Below are positions 23,021-34,554 of a stretch of DNA of 64,000 bases, piece after piece. Under the pieces are notes generated by a model. It saw only the letters and a program-made list of their open reading frames with translations, searched no databases and was not told the origin of the DNA. The stretch is from Gonatopus flavifemur (taxonomy: Eukaryota > Arthropoda > Insecta > Hymenoptera > Dryinidae): NCBI GenBank assembly GCA_018340375.1, contig JAFFJZ010000002.1, forward strand, positions 15,890,001 to 15,954,000, written 5' to 3'. The translations under genes were made by a program, and so were the position numbers. The stretch's first letter is position 1. Each line of letters starts with the position of its first letter.

Positions 23021-24585
23021 CAAATATTTAACAAATGATAAATTTTTGGCTCATTATATTGAATTCAAAAATGAGGGATCAGCTACTCGTGCAGGGTCAG
23101 GCTTCCATACATTCATCTTCCTGCCTGGCACACATTTCTTTTTCAATGGATTATTGTAATTCACAGGGAATATTACTATATTTTTTTCTCCGTGTACCCA
23201 ATAAACTTCCAGTTTTCGCTCTACGGTGCATTGAATCTTGCCAAAACTAACCGAATTTTCTTGTTGGAAGCAATTTATTCTAGGAATCTCAAATTGGATT
23301 CGGTTAGATTCAATGGTTTGTTTCAATGCGAAACTCATTGAATCTTGCCAAATCCTATTCGATCAGATTCGGGGAGATTTGATGTTGATTTCAAATCAGT
23401 GCCAAATGTTTCGATAAAATAACATTCTCCTCCTCTTATCTGAAACACTCACTCAAAGTAGATTGAAATAAAAGAATCTTCATAACATTCGACTTTGCGA
23501 CTCACTGATTTGGATCAACAAATTTGATTTGGAAAATTAAACAGATTCTAATTGACCTAAATCTATAACACAAAGAAATTGAATATAAAAACAAAATCTT
23601 CTCGTCTCCACCTATTATAACGTAAGAATCACCCGATGATGAATGAAGAGTTTTTCTCCATTGATCTGAATTGCAGTTGATTCGTCAAAGTAAGAGAATA
23701 CAAGATACGGACGAATGATTTCGAAAAGATACGCTTTTATCCCATCACATTCGATTCAACGGAATATTTTTTTTTTGTCTCGTGTATTTGAACTCGTTCC
23801 AGCCAAGAGTGAACGCACGAATTCCCGAGCAAATCCTTTCGCTCAATATTATGTATTCAATGCGCACAATTTCTTCGAACTAAACCTCTCTTCTAAAAGT
23901 AACGGTCAGATGTGCATGTTATTTCTTTATCTAACGATTATGTCTGGAATGTAAGGAGTTGTTTTTCCTTCTCGCATTTTGTCGGAGAAAAACAAGGAAA
24001 TTCAAAGGGAACTGTGCTGTTAGGGGGAAAAAATGTTTGTTAATGTTGATACAAATTCTCGAAGAGGAAACTTATTTTGTGGAAAGTATGTGTACCAATG
24101 ATGTGTTTCTGGAACTAATAACTGTGAATGAGCGTTATCACAGGATAATGATCGAGTTATGCAAATCGTGCGGAGGTTTAATATCGTAAATACCTTATTA
24201 TTATACACGGCAGTTGCAACTGTTATCTTCTACTTGTTCGTGTTGATACACCGAGTCATTCTCGGCTGGAAATTATCATCAAGTTGACCCAATAGTTCAC
24301 AAGAACCTGACGAAGGTGTCCGGAGTCGGGTGTACCTTTGAAGAAGCCGACTAAGATTAGAGACAGATGAATAGATAGATAAATAGTTTCTTATATTCTG
24401 AGACCACTTTCGAGACACGAGAAGAATATAATGAGTGCATAAATATGGAACATATGAATGATCTGATTGGGAAATAACTTATTCTATCTGGATAAGAATT
24501 TCCATGGATTATTCTGATGAGTGCAAATAAGAACGCAATAATCTAACTCTGTGAATGGATGCCCGAACCATTCAACGATCGGTGA
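23021..24585. other. Non-coding stretch with one element end
   Basis: TTTTTTTCTCCGTGTA near 23184-23200 looks like the right end of a CACGGAG-type element whose left end I could not place. Short frames (23715-23954, 23959-24189) match no family. Confidence 0.45.
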
Positions 24586-24589
24586 CTTA

Positions 24590-25300
24590 AGGGGAGGTTC
24601 TCATCTAGCGACCCCAGAATAAGGTGATTTTCTCGAATGGTTTTTTCATTGAAGGAAGTAAATCAAGAACTCGGGGGTTTTTTACACTTGTCAATTGAGT
24701 CTTTCAAGTATATAAAGAATGTTTTCCCAGTAAAAAATAATGCAATGGGAATTATTGATACGTGTTGAAACATAACGACCTAAAAAAGCAAACTTAGCAA
24801 AGCTTACAAAAATTATCAGAAATCAACAATCCAAAAATTTTTATGAAATATATTATATTTGTTGGGGGTTGTACCAATAAAACCAATGAAAAGTCCAAAA
24901 TTAGAGAAATGACAGACATGCAAACTTTTGGTAGCGTTTTTTAACCTTTTTCTGCTCTTTAAAGTGCTATAAAAAGAAAAAAAAGACAAATGTTATCTCC
25001 ATTTAGGTTCATCCTCCAATAAATTCAATCAGCTTCAAAATACAAAAAAAAAGAGCGATCCGTTCAGTAGTTTTTGAGATATCGTGGAGCCAAACATGAG
25101 AAACATGGTTTCGAGAAAAACGCTTTCGAAGTTTCGGAATACGAATTCTTTAACCTGAAAAAATTCTTTTCATGTACTTTGAGAGCCATTTAATGAGTTT
25201 CAAATAATTCGAGTTCTTAATTTACTTTCTTCTTAAGAAACAAAATTCGAGAAAATCACCTTCTTTCGGAATTCCCTTGATGAGAACCTGAGAAAAGAAA
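24590..25300. repeat. Long fold-back element
   Basis: The left arm (GGTTCTCATCTAGCGA, AAGGTGATTTTCTCGAAT, AAGTAAATCAAGAACTCG) pairs with the right arm (CGAGTTCTTAATTTACTT, ATTCGAGAAAATCACCTT, GATGAGAACCT). Short GGGGAGGT and ACCTCCCC motifs further out (24590 and 25548) may be an outer boundary. The middle contains GTTTTTGAGATATCG, a motif also found in other fold-backs here. Confidence 0.75.
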
Positions 25301-25612
25301 CAGGTTTAAACGCGTTTGAGAGTGCTATAGTTGAAAAACCGTTTGGATGTTTTTTTTGCTCAATTAATTGAAACATTGATAATCTTTGCTGGGGATGACA
25401 AACCCGAGTGTGAAAATTGTCAGGATTATGTATACTTTATTTATGATTCTAAAAAAGTCTTATATCATTTCGAAGATTTCCACACTCAGAGATCACAATT
25501 AAGGAGTTGTCTATTATAATTGAGCGGTTGTCCTGACACATTCGGACCTCCCCTGTTGCGCCTCTGGGTGTGATTATTTTTGGATCAAGTTTTTCTCATC
25601 AAGTCCATGTTG

Positions 25613-25818
25613 CTGAAGTTTGAATCGTCCATCGAAACGAATTGGTAATCAAATACCGAAAGAACCAGCGGTTAAAAACTCAAAAACTTGTGGTGCATTT
25701 TTTGAACGATGTTTCCAGTTTCAAGGAGTTAATTCGAGAAGATTGATCAACACTGATAAATTATCAGATTCTGTGAGTTTGAATTTTCGTTTCGTTTCTA
25801 TAAACAATTCAAACTTCA
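25613..25818. mobile_element. GAAGTTTGAATCG-family element, copy 1
   Basis: The left end CTGAAGTTTGAATCGTCCAT then CGAAACGAA is mirrored by the right end TTCGTTTCTATAAACAATT then CAAACTTCA. It is one of five related copies in the window, about 150-210 bp each. The frame at 25620-25829 is its own sequence. Confidence 0.75.
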
Positions 25819-26592
25819 ACAACATTTAAATCCTTAAGAAATTCTTGAGAGTTTTGCGTCAATTGTGGCGCTGATAGAACATTCACAGAGAAATTTATCT
25901 CTCATAACCAGGGGACGTGATTGATTTCGGGTTTGCTCATTTCATCCGGTTGCCACAACCAAATTCAGGTGGTTTTGTTTTGTTTTCCTGGTTATCGTAG
26001 GTATCAGGTTATCATATCATAGTTACCAGATAACTATGGGACCAGCCCTATCCGACTCCCTGACTAAACTATAGAAGACTTGGTATTCTTGGTGTAGCCA
26101 AAAACATTAAACCGATAGATTGCGCCACTTGTGTTGGTGGGCTATTCCTTTTAATTTGATTGGACGACTGAATAATAGGTATATTTTATGCATCCCACCA
26201 AGACCATCAGTTCCATTTGGCGATAGTAAGGAACACAAAGAGTTGGGGAGTTAGAGAAGGCTGTATGGGACTTATGCATCTGTTCAGAATGTCAGATAAA
26301 AACCGATTCAAATGAACGATAGCTGGATTCAAAATCTATCCATTTCTTAGCATTTTTGGTTCTTTTCAAGTAACCGTTTTGTTATCACAATGGAAGCAAT
26401 CGATTTACTACAGGTGCATCATTGTAGAATTTAATTCACTTCCATTTTATGTAATCTTGCTTTCTTGTGGGAAGATAAGTGACGGGAAGTTTTGTGACTG
26501 TTTTCAAAGCCCAAAAATCAAAATTTCTTAGACTAAAATGCTTCTCTGAACTCTGGAATTAATTTTGGGTCCGTGTCTTTCTACCTATATAT
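25819..26592. other. Non-coding stretch
   Basis: Contains short GGTTATC/GATAACC inverted motifs around 25985-26040 (CCTGGTTATCG, AGGTTATCATA, CCAGATAACTATG). No gene. Confidence 0.45.
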
Positions 26593-26593
26593 A

Positions 26594-26773
26594 CACTGTA
26601 AAAAATTTCTTTGAGAAATTTCACATACATGTATGTGAAGTAATTAACACATACATGAATAGAAAATTTCCCGTGAAAATTCCTATACGTGTACGGGAAT
26701 TCGCTTTCCCCGTACAAGTATAGGAAATTTCCTTCACATCGATATGGTAAAATCCCGAATATTTTTTACAGTG
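26594..26773. mobile_element. TA-flanked CACTGTAAAAAATT element
   Basis: A 180-bp fold-back from CACTGTAAAAAATTTC to AATATTTTTTACAGTG, with TA on both sides (26592-26593, 26774-26775). The inner part has TTCCTATACGTGTACGGG and CCCGTACAAGTATAGGAA. The internal ACATACATGTATGTGAAG block recurs near 43324-43339 and, diverged, near 54845. Confidence 0.85.
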
Positions 26774-26775
26774 TA

Positions 26776-28210
26776 TGTATGTATATCTTATGGAAATAAA
26801 TAACGAATTCAAAACCAGGGTCTGTCCGATTTTGGCTCCGATCAGATCGAAATTCGACGAAAGTCTGTCCTCAAGTGGGATATGTTCGAAATTTCATCGA
26901 ATCTAATTTTATTCACTGTAATCGTGATGTAGGGTAAAATAATTTACCAGGCAATAAGGTCCTGGCAAGGATTCAATAATCAATATAAATTGCCGTAGGT
27001 ACTCTCTAGACTATTACGAGGCCTCGCGAGTTTCCCGGAATTCCTGACCCGTCCGAATCCTGAAATTATCTCGACTCGATTCACCTTAACGGAAACTGAT
27101 ATTCTAACAATCGGGAAGTCTATAATCGTCGAATCACTTATCATCAATGTATTTTGAATAATTCTAATAATAACATGAATTGAGAATTGGTATATAATTG
27201 TTATACTCATACTACACTCGAAAGAAATACCTTGCAGATAAGGGTTCTTCAAGATATCTTACTTATGCAATACAATCACAGGAATTCCAGAATAACGGTG
27301 CTTTCAAATTGTTATGATTGTATCGTATAAGGTATTTTTAGAACATCTTTTTCTGTCAGATTATTTGTGTTGATTGTTTGGGTAGATTCTTCATAGATGG
27401 TTGATAATTTCATATAAACCTTTACGTAAATATGATTGAAATAAATCGAATTATATGTTGAAAGAAAATTCGATTCTTAAAGATCTCAAGAGCTCCCTTT
27501 CGCAGAATCATACGATAACACTTTTTTCCGTGTGATGTAATGAAATCGATAATGATAAAATGAAATGTAATTTCACTGAGTTCGCATGCTCCTGGATAGA
27601 TCATACAAACAAAAAGAAAACCGCGCATTCTAGGCTATATACCTTTAATACAGTAACTTTCATCGATTTGCCCTAAACGGGGATTACGTACACAAGCTGG
27701 TGTCGTGACGTACGAGATAAGTACTGCAGATCACCTTGACCCAGTTCCCGATCAGGATCGGACCTGGATACAAACGATTAATGGGACCGGTAAAATCTAT
27801 GGCCACGTTGTATGCACCATAGTATCAGCAACAGATGTTTCTGATTTATGGATGATCATTTCTTTCTCCTACTGCATTCGGTTACCAATCTACAAATAGT
27901 ACACTAAAATTATTCATCCCCATCGCTCGTCATTGTGAAGTTGCTGATAAAAGGTTGGAGAATAGAAAACGCTCATTAATAATGAGATTAAATTGGTCAT
28001 TACAAAAGAATGACAGAGATATCATTGTGAAGCACGTACAGATAAACTCGTAAATGAAAAAAACATGATTATAATTATCCATATATTGTATTGAATTATT
28101 TATTTTATTTATATGTAGTATAAGTTTCAAAATTTATATTTCAAAACATCATTGAATGCTCATCGAAAAATCAGAGAACTATTAATTGTTCATCCTACAC
28201 TTCTCTAATC
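26776..28210. other. Non-coding stretch
   Basis: No gene recognised. The longest frame (26980-27252, minus) is AT-rich with no visible domain. The CTTTTTTCCGTGTGA motif at about 27521 may be a remnant of an element end. Confidence 0.45.
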
Positions 28211-28212
28211 TT

Positions 28213-28362
28213 GCTAAAATTTGAATCGTTTATTGAAACGGATTAGTAACCGAATGACGGATTATCCAGCTGTTGAAGACCTCAATTCTTCCAATGGAGT
28301 CCTGGAATGATATTTCCAGTTTCAAAAAGTTAATTCGAAAGGATAAATGATTCAAACTTCAA
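28213..28362. mobile_element. GAAGTTTGAATCG-family element, copy 2
   Basis: Ends AATTTGAATCGTTTATTGAA and ATGATTCAAACTTCA, inside the TTTCCAGTTTCAA..AGTTAATTCGA block also seen in copy 1. About 150 bp. Confidence 0.7.
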
Positions 28363-28382
28363 GTGGAAATTAAATTTTCCCA

Positions 28383-28520
28383 CACTGAGGGAAAACTGTA
28401 GCTGATTTTCCATTGCAGTGACTATGAGAATCGCTGTGATATTGAAAATGTAGCTACTGTGACTAAAACCTGTACCTCGGCTCATTTTCAGGTACAGCTC
28501 ATTGCAAAAACTGGTGTCTT
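28383..28520. mobile_element. CACTGAGGGAAAACTGTAG element, partial
   Basis: Starts CACTGAGGGAAAACTGTAGC near 28385. The block TTCCATTGCAGTGACTATGA then GAATCGCTGTGATATTGAAA is the reverse complement, with changes, of about 37373-37437. This is therefore a solitary relative of the outer half of the chimera at 37020-37459. Confidence 0.6.
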
Positions 28521-30345
28521 ATCTCAATACATTTTTGCAGTCACTTTTCAAACATTTCAAAATGTTCCTGTAATCATTATATAACGTGTTTGATTCACAA
28601 ACAACAATGTTTGAAAGTTGTATGTAGAAACATAAACACGAATTACTATTGAGTCAACGTCAAAGTGAAAAACTGGAACAAATACATTTATTATGTGTCG
28701 TATTATGCCATTTTGAAACAGAACTGAAACGAGATTCTGATCACCTGTATGATTAGAAATCATCAATATGATCCATCTTCTCAAATTCAATGTGGTAAAT
28801 CAAACTTCTGACATCTTATTTAAAAACAAACATGTATTTAGACGTCAATGTCGCGGAATAAAATACTGATGTTTCTAGTTAAAACAGTCATGTGTTTGAT
28901 TTGAATGATCAAACATGCTATGTCTCATTTTGAGATATATGTTTGACGGCAATTTTTGTAGTCTTTTCTCTCAGTGCACAAACAAGGCACACGATTCATT
29001 ACTGCTACTACAAATGATTGAAAAAGATCTATTTTCTTTGGTAACCGTGAAGCTGAAGATATCATTGAAACTTCGATAATTATCAACTCAACACTTTTCT
29101 CTTTAACACTTTTCTTATCATTCACAATTCAATTCAAAGTTTCTGTTCTTAAGATATGAATACCAAGAAAAATAGCAAACCTACTTCAAATTTATGCATC
29201 TTTTTAAAATAATTTGAAGTAAATATATGACGAGAAAGTGAATGTTTGCTCCTAAAAGTAGTAATTACTGATAATTCTTCCTCTAAAACCATCCTCCGGC
29301 AATAATTTAATGATAAATTTGCAGAACGAAGTAAATAGGTGAAGCATAAATCAGATACCACTTCCAATCATATCCTCTCGGTACACGCTCTGTTTATGAA
29401 GATGTCAGAGAAATCTGATTGAATTCTTCACGCCTATCGATTAGTCTAGTAACCATTTGACCCTGATCACACTTTATTGTGACCTCGACCTTCAGAATCC
29501 TTGTCTGTCACCTTAGAGAGATACTTGAGCATCTCCGTACAACGCAAGACATGCGCCGTCGTGGTCTTTTTTCTTCTCCGAAGAAAGTGATGCGTAATAT
29601 ATATATATATCGCGCAACCTGAGAAGAAGAACGAAAGAAATCTTATTTACGACCGAAAGTTTAATCAATTGGCCGATAGTTCTGTACAGAGATTCTTTTA
29701 TCTCCCAACTTTCTTTTCACCAATTTCTAATTAGAAGTATGATCGAATATCGAGGTGTAAAAATCGTCAATGACGTTCATTAGATTCAATATCGTCGTCT
29801 ACATCTCTGCACGTTTGTTTGCACTTATCTGTTCGCGAGCCGCGGGTTTCTCTTTCTCTTTATATACATCAAAAGAAAAAGAAGATATTTATATTCGAAC
29901 GGAACGATAGTATCTCATTTGCGTGGAATACTTTTCTACGAATTACAATCCTATACAATTACTATGGATTTTATTTCTTGCCATGCTTCTTTTGCTCACG
30001 CTCGCTACGAGTATTGTGATTTTCTTACCTTCGTGTTTTTGTGCATCATGTAAATGAAGAAAGACGCGTCTTGAGAAAACTCACTCAAATCTATCGAATA
30101 TTCGAAGAAACTTGGAGTCGACTTTGGATCTCTTCAAATTCAAATTTATTGAATTTCAAAGGGAATTTATTTGTAAAAAGTATGGAGAATGTTTGTTTCT
30201 TGAATCTCTGTGATGAAATTCATTATGTTTCGATCAAAATCAAAAAATCGTTGAAAAAAAGGGACAAGTTAAAAAACTCAAATTGATGTGCAGGATCATT
30301 GCTTTTGTCATTGAAGTATTGGAATTATTAAAATCTTTCCTCTGT
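28521..30345. other. Non-coding stretch
   Basis: A (TA)n microsatellite lies at about 29596-29611. The frames at 29819-30286 are AT-rich and unsupported by splice sites or family resemblance. Confidence 0.45.
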
Positions 30346-30349
30346 AAAT

Positions 30350-30610
30350 ACCCAGGTAAAAATTGACCATGGGCGCTAGGTTGCCGCAAGGGTCACCAAG
30401 ATGGGCCGAGCCTAGGCTACCAGGCATGGCGCAACTCTGAAATGATAACATCATTTCAGCCTCAGCCCATTTGTTTCCACAATCAAGACCCAACACTGGA
30501 AACAGGGTTGTGATAGCATATGCCGTCAATGGCAGACCATACAAAAATTTGTTCGCCAAGGATGAGCCAACGCTGTAGCAATCTTGCGGCAGGGTTGCGC
30601 CCATCTCATG
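30350..30610. repeat. GC-rich GGGC/TTGCC mosaic
   Basis: Contains TACCCAGGTAAAAATTGACC, GGGCGC, TGGGCCGAGC and a central CTGAAATGATAACATCATTTCAG palindrome, matching the 21893-22440 block around that palindrome. Its edges carry GGGCGC and GCGCCC in inverted orientation. Non-coding; the minus frame at 30308-30604 is a by-product. Confidence 0.65.
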
Positions 30611-30934
30611 CCAATGGTCACTTTTATTTTTTATTGTAATTGAAAATAAAATAAAAAATCCGTTCTATCATTTCGATTGAACGAAATGAATGTCGGAGAA
30701 TTTCAACATGTAATTTTTCTGATTAGCTTAAACTGATGAATGACGTAAATCCGGTGGTCCTGGCGTAGAAGTAGGCGGGTCTGGAAACAGATGAAGAATT
30801 ATTTCTGTCATGGAATCTTCAAAGGAGACTTATATATTGATTGAATGCTTGGTTCGCCGCTCGCAGGAAACAAGCATCACTCTGGTGAGAGTTATTGTAA
30901 TTTGCTGTTTGAGAAGGGAGTTTCACTCTTAGCC

Positions 30935-31320
30935 AAGCTATTACTCAAGTCGAGTCAAGCTAACGCCTAAACTGAGCGAGGCCATCGCCCAAGCTGAGCC
31001 AAGCTATTGCCCAAGCTGGACCAAGCTACGACCCATGCTTGGTGCAACATGAGAATCCATTGTCATTCAGAGTTGCCTAATGCTTGGAGCAGTGTCCCGC
31101 CAAGCCCTAGAGAGCCTCTGTTGAAAGCATGCTTTTTCCTTCAAGCAATATTGGTTGAAGGATGGGCCAAGCGTGGCGCAGCCAATGATCAATGATGGAT
31201 CAATGAAGTCGATTTATGACTTCCCATATTGGTACAATGTTTAGACCATTGTCAACCATCCTTGTCCCTACATAGATTGCCCAGCTTTGGCTGGCAGCCT
31301 TGCGTCTAGCTATATTCCGT
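30935..31320. repeat. CCAAGCT-rich mosaic
   Basis: Repeated AGCCAAGCTAT, CCCAAGCTGAGCC and GGACCAAGCTACG motifs resemble the CCAAGCTTGGGCC stretch inside the 2.6-kb direct repeats. This suggests one family spread over at least three places. Confidence 0.55.
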
Positions 31321-31434
31321 CGTCAGCATTGGCGGAGCCTGAAGATTTTTATATGGGTACCTTCCAGTAAATTTTCTATCGAAGTGAATAACAAATTAAA
31401 ACATTGCTTTTTCGAAACGATCTCAAGTAGAAAA

Positions 31435-31905
31435 GTTCAGAATTCAGGAAGAAAAATTTCACAGGCGTCATTCTGCAATCACAATGCAATAATTTCCTGT
31501 TTGGAAAAATTTTTTTTTTAGACTCAGTTTTCGAGATATGAACATTTTTAGATTTTTTTTCAAATTCAAATCACTCAAAATCACTGTGTCTCGCATAATC
31601 GAGCTCAAAACCATTCGCTAAGTTAGGAAACGGCGGATCTCTATGAAAAAATTGAACTACACTATCATTGTTTGTTCCGGAATTGGAATTCAGCAACTTT
31701 GAATCATTATAGTTACGAAATAAACGATGAATAGTTCAATTTTTTTCCAGAGATCCGCCGTTTCCTAACTTAGCGAACAGTGCTTTTGAATGATTTGGAT
31801 TCCAAAGAAGAATCTAAAAATGCTCATATCTCAAAAACTAAGGCTCAGAAAAAATTACTGCATTTTGACTGCAGAACAACGCCTATGAAGTTTTTTCAGC
31901 GAATT
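31435..31905. repeat. Long fold-back element with ATGCTCATATCTC-type arms
   Basis: The left arm (GAGATATGAACATTTTTAGA, then TTCGCTAAGTTAGGAAACGG, CGGATCTCT) pairs with the right arm (AGAGATCCGCCGTTTCCTAA, CTTAGCGAA, then TCTAAAAATGCTCATATCTC). The TAAGTTAGGAAACGGCGGAT core is matched perfectly. The total is about 470 bp, non-coding. Confidence 0.8.
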
Positions 31906-32935
31906 CTAAAACACCCGGTATAATTTATATAGAATTGTATATAATTTGTGTATAATTTTGTAAAAATCCCACTTGGGGTAATGAAAGAAATTAAATTTTC
32001 TGATAATAATTTTTTCGGACAGCTATTCATTTCATCGGAGCGGATTTTCGTTAATGAAGTTCTCGAATGATGTATTCAAACCTCAGAATAAATTATGCAA
32101 ATGTGGTTTGAGTGGATAAAAAATTTTTGTGAAAATTTGAATGACTAAAACGCTGGAGATGAGAATATTTTATCCACCTGTTGTACTCCTACGTCTTGTT
32201 TTTGCGTCATGCTTCATGAACCTTACCTTATCTATCTTGGGATGAAATCAGTCATCGTCATCAACTGCCTAATGGCTAAAACCGAGACACAATCAACATC
32301 GATCCACCAATATAGACGCGAGCAGTGTTTTCAGTTTCGTTTTATTGCTTTTTCCCTTTTCATACGGTACCAAGATACAGCATTTCAAAGACTGGAGGAA
32401 AGATAAAAATACTAAGACTCTAAGTTCAGGTAGTAGTTACTTGTGTGACAGACATGTTTACTGATTAATCTCCGAAATGAAATAGAATCAAGTAATTGTG
32501 ATGACATACTTTGATACAGTATTGTTGTAAAAACACTGTCGTGATGTTTGATGGATGTGTTATTGTTTTAAAAACTGTTTTTTATTGCTTTTACGACTTC
32601 TTACGTCGTACGAAAGTGTGAAAAATTTGAAGGATACTCTTATCTTAGATTATTTTATTTTAGTACATATTTAGTAATCTTTATCTGAATTCGTAGAATA
32701 GATTGTAGATACATGGAAAATATAATCGAAATATTCTTACAAGGAGAGAAAAAATTCCCTGGAGAAGCACGAATTTTGCTGTTTGCGAGTTTGCCAAAAT
32801 GAACGGCAATTGATTATATTAGCGAATCAAGCTTTCCCTATTTCCCTTGTAGAAATTTGACAGAGGATTCCATATTAGAAGCATGGCCTTCGTAAGGCTG
32901 CAATGGGGAGCTCCTAATTAAGGAAAACTTTTAAT
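31906..32935. other. Non-coding stretch
   Basis: Contains TATAATTTATATAGAATTG-type AT-rich repeats (31918-31965), echoed at 47970-48060. CAAGGAGAGAAAAAATTCCC near 32741 with ATTTTGCTGTTTGCGA inside is a partial relative of the element at 40335-40620. Confidence 0.5.
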
Positions 32936-32939
32936 TACC

Positions 32940-34080
32940 TTATCAGGTTCTGACATGGCATCCTGTTTGTGACCTCACACCAATGTAACGCGAGATTATG
33001 CACAGGTACCAGTCAGATCTTCCCTCTCAGTAACTCACACATGGTATTCCCATCAGAACCTGATCAGGATTGCCTTGACTCATCCGTATTTCAATCATGT
33101 GATAACCGACAAGACAGCCGAATCAGGACCTGATCAATTCAGAACGATGAATGTATCAAACTATTCAGAATTTTCACAGGACTCATTAGAAATTTACCTG
33201 TTTTTTTTTTAAATGTTCAACTGAGGTCTATTTGGATCATCAGTAGAATTTCTTCTGTTGGGGGAGTTTCAAAAAATTGTATGAAAAGTGAATTCCATGA
33301 AAATTAAATTGAATGTTAGAATATAGCTTAGATGAGGTCGTGATTGGGAATTCCGCTACCACCCGGATCTGGTCCTGATTGGGAATTCAATTACTACCCT
33401 GATCAGATCCTGATTGGGAAACGTTTGGTTTTCCTGATCAGGACCTTGTCTTTTCCCTGCGTTACATTTTTGTCAGGGCCTTATCAGATACTCAAGTCAG
33501 GCCCTGAACGAAAATCAGGCATGCCTGATCTGAACCTGATGTTTTACATATCAAAATTTCTACTAGAGTTATAATAAGGTCACGATCAGGTTGGGATCCG
33601 GAAACCGTAAATAAGAAAAACCTAAGAGGCCCGTATAAGGGACTGATCTGCTAGCCCTGATAGAATTCAAATAGGATTGTAACGCAGGAGTACAATAGGG
33701 TTCAGATGAGATTTACAAAAAATCGAACGGAATAGGGAAAATTGTAACAGAATCTGATGAGGACCTGATAGGGAAGTACACGCGAAAAAATATATTTTTA
33801 AAAGTCTCATAATTTATTGAGGATCAGCACCAGTCTGTGATGAATGAAATTATTTACCTGAACATAGCTTCAAAAGTATACCATAATTTCTTGTAGAAAT
33901 ACATCTAATTAGGGGAGGTTTTCAAAGTAAATTCAAGTCAAAACTCTATCTGTCACAGACTGGCGCTGATCCTCAATAAATTATAGGACTTTTCAACACA
34001 TCTGTTTTCTGCGTGCAGGCATGCCTCGTCAGACCCTGATATTTTCCCGTTCGAAATTTTGACTAGGATTATAAAGAATT
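32940..34080. repeat. CTGATCAGG-rich mosaic
   Basis: Many CCTGATCAGG, CCTGATTGGGAATTC, TCAGGACCTGATC and TCAGGCCCTGA motifs alternate in both orientations. It is split by a younger fold-back at 33779-34015; after that, GCATGCCTCGTCAGACCCTG resumes the pattern. The frame at 33344-33574 reflects the repetition. Confidence 0.65.
33779..34015. mobile_element. Fold-back element inside the CTGATCAGG mosaic
   Basis: Starts CACGCGAAAAAATATATTTT after TA and ends TCTGTTTTCTGCGTG before CA. Arms include ATAATTTATTGAGGATCAGC and CACCAGTCTGTGA on the left, TCACAGACTGGCG and CTGATCCTCAATAAATTATA on the right. Confidence 0.8.
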
Positions 34081-34554
34081 CATTTGTCCTTGTTCTACTG
34101 AACACAGGGAATTATTATTGTTATTGTTAGGAAACAGCGGAATCTTTTTTCTCCGTGTACAAGAAAATCGAAACATTGAAACATATCTGTTTTTGGGCCC
34201 AGATTATCTCAATGCATTGAAATTTGCTATAAGTCTCATCTAATCAACTATCGCTATTCTAGAAAAAACGTATGTATATATGTCATCGTCTGTATTTCTA
34301 TTGTAAAACATTTGAAAGTACGCAACGCTTATTTAAGACATATGGTGAGAAGAGAGTTCATGAAATCTCAACGTAAACTCCAGGATCGAGCGCAGATGAA
34401 AATAGCCGCTGATATATTCTTGAAATGTTTGGGGATTCGGACGTCAGTAAACACAACGAGGAAGATTGCAAGCAAGATGTAGGTCTTGGAATTCATATTT
34501 AACCTCTCAGGGGTTTCATATTGAAATCCGGCGATTTAAAAGCAAGGAATAGAG

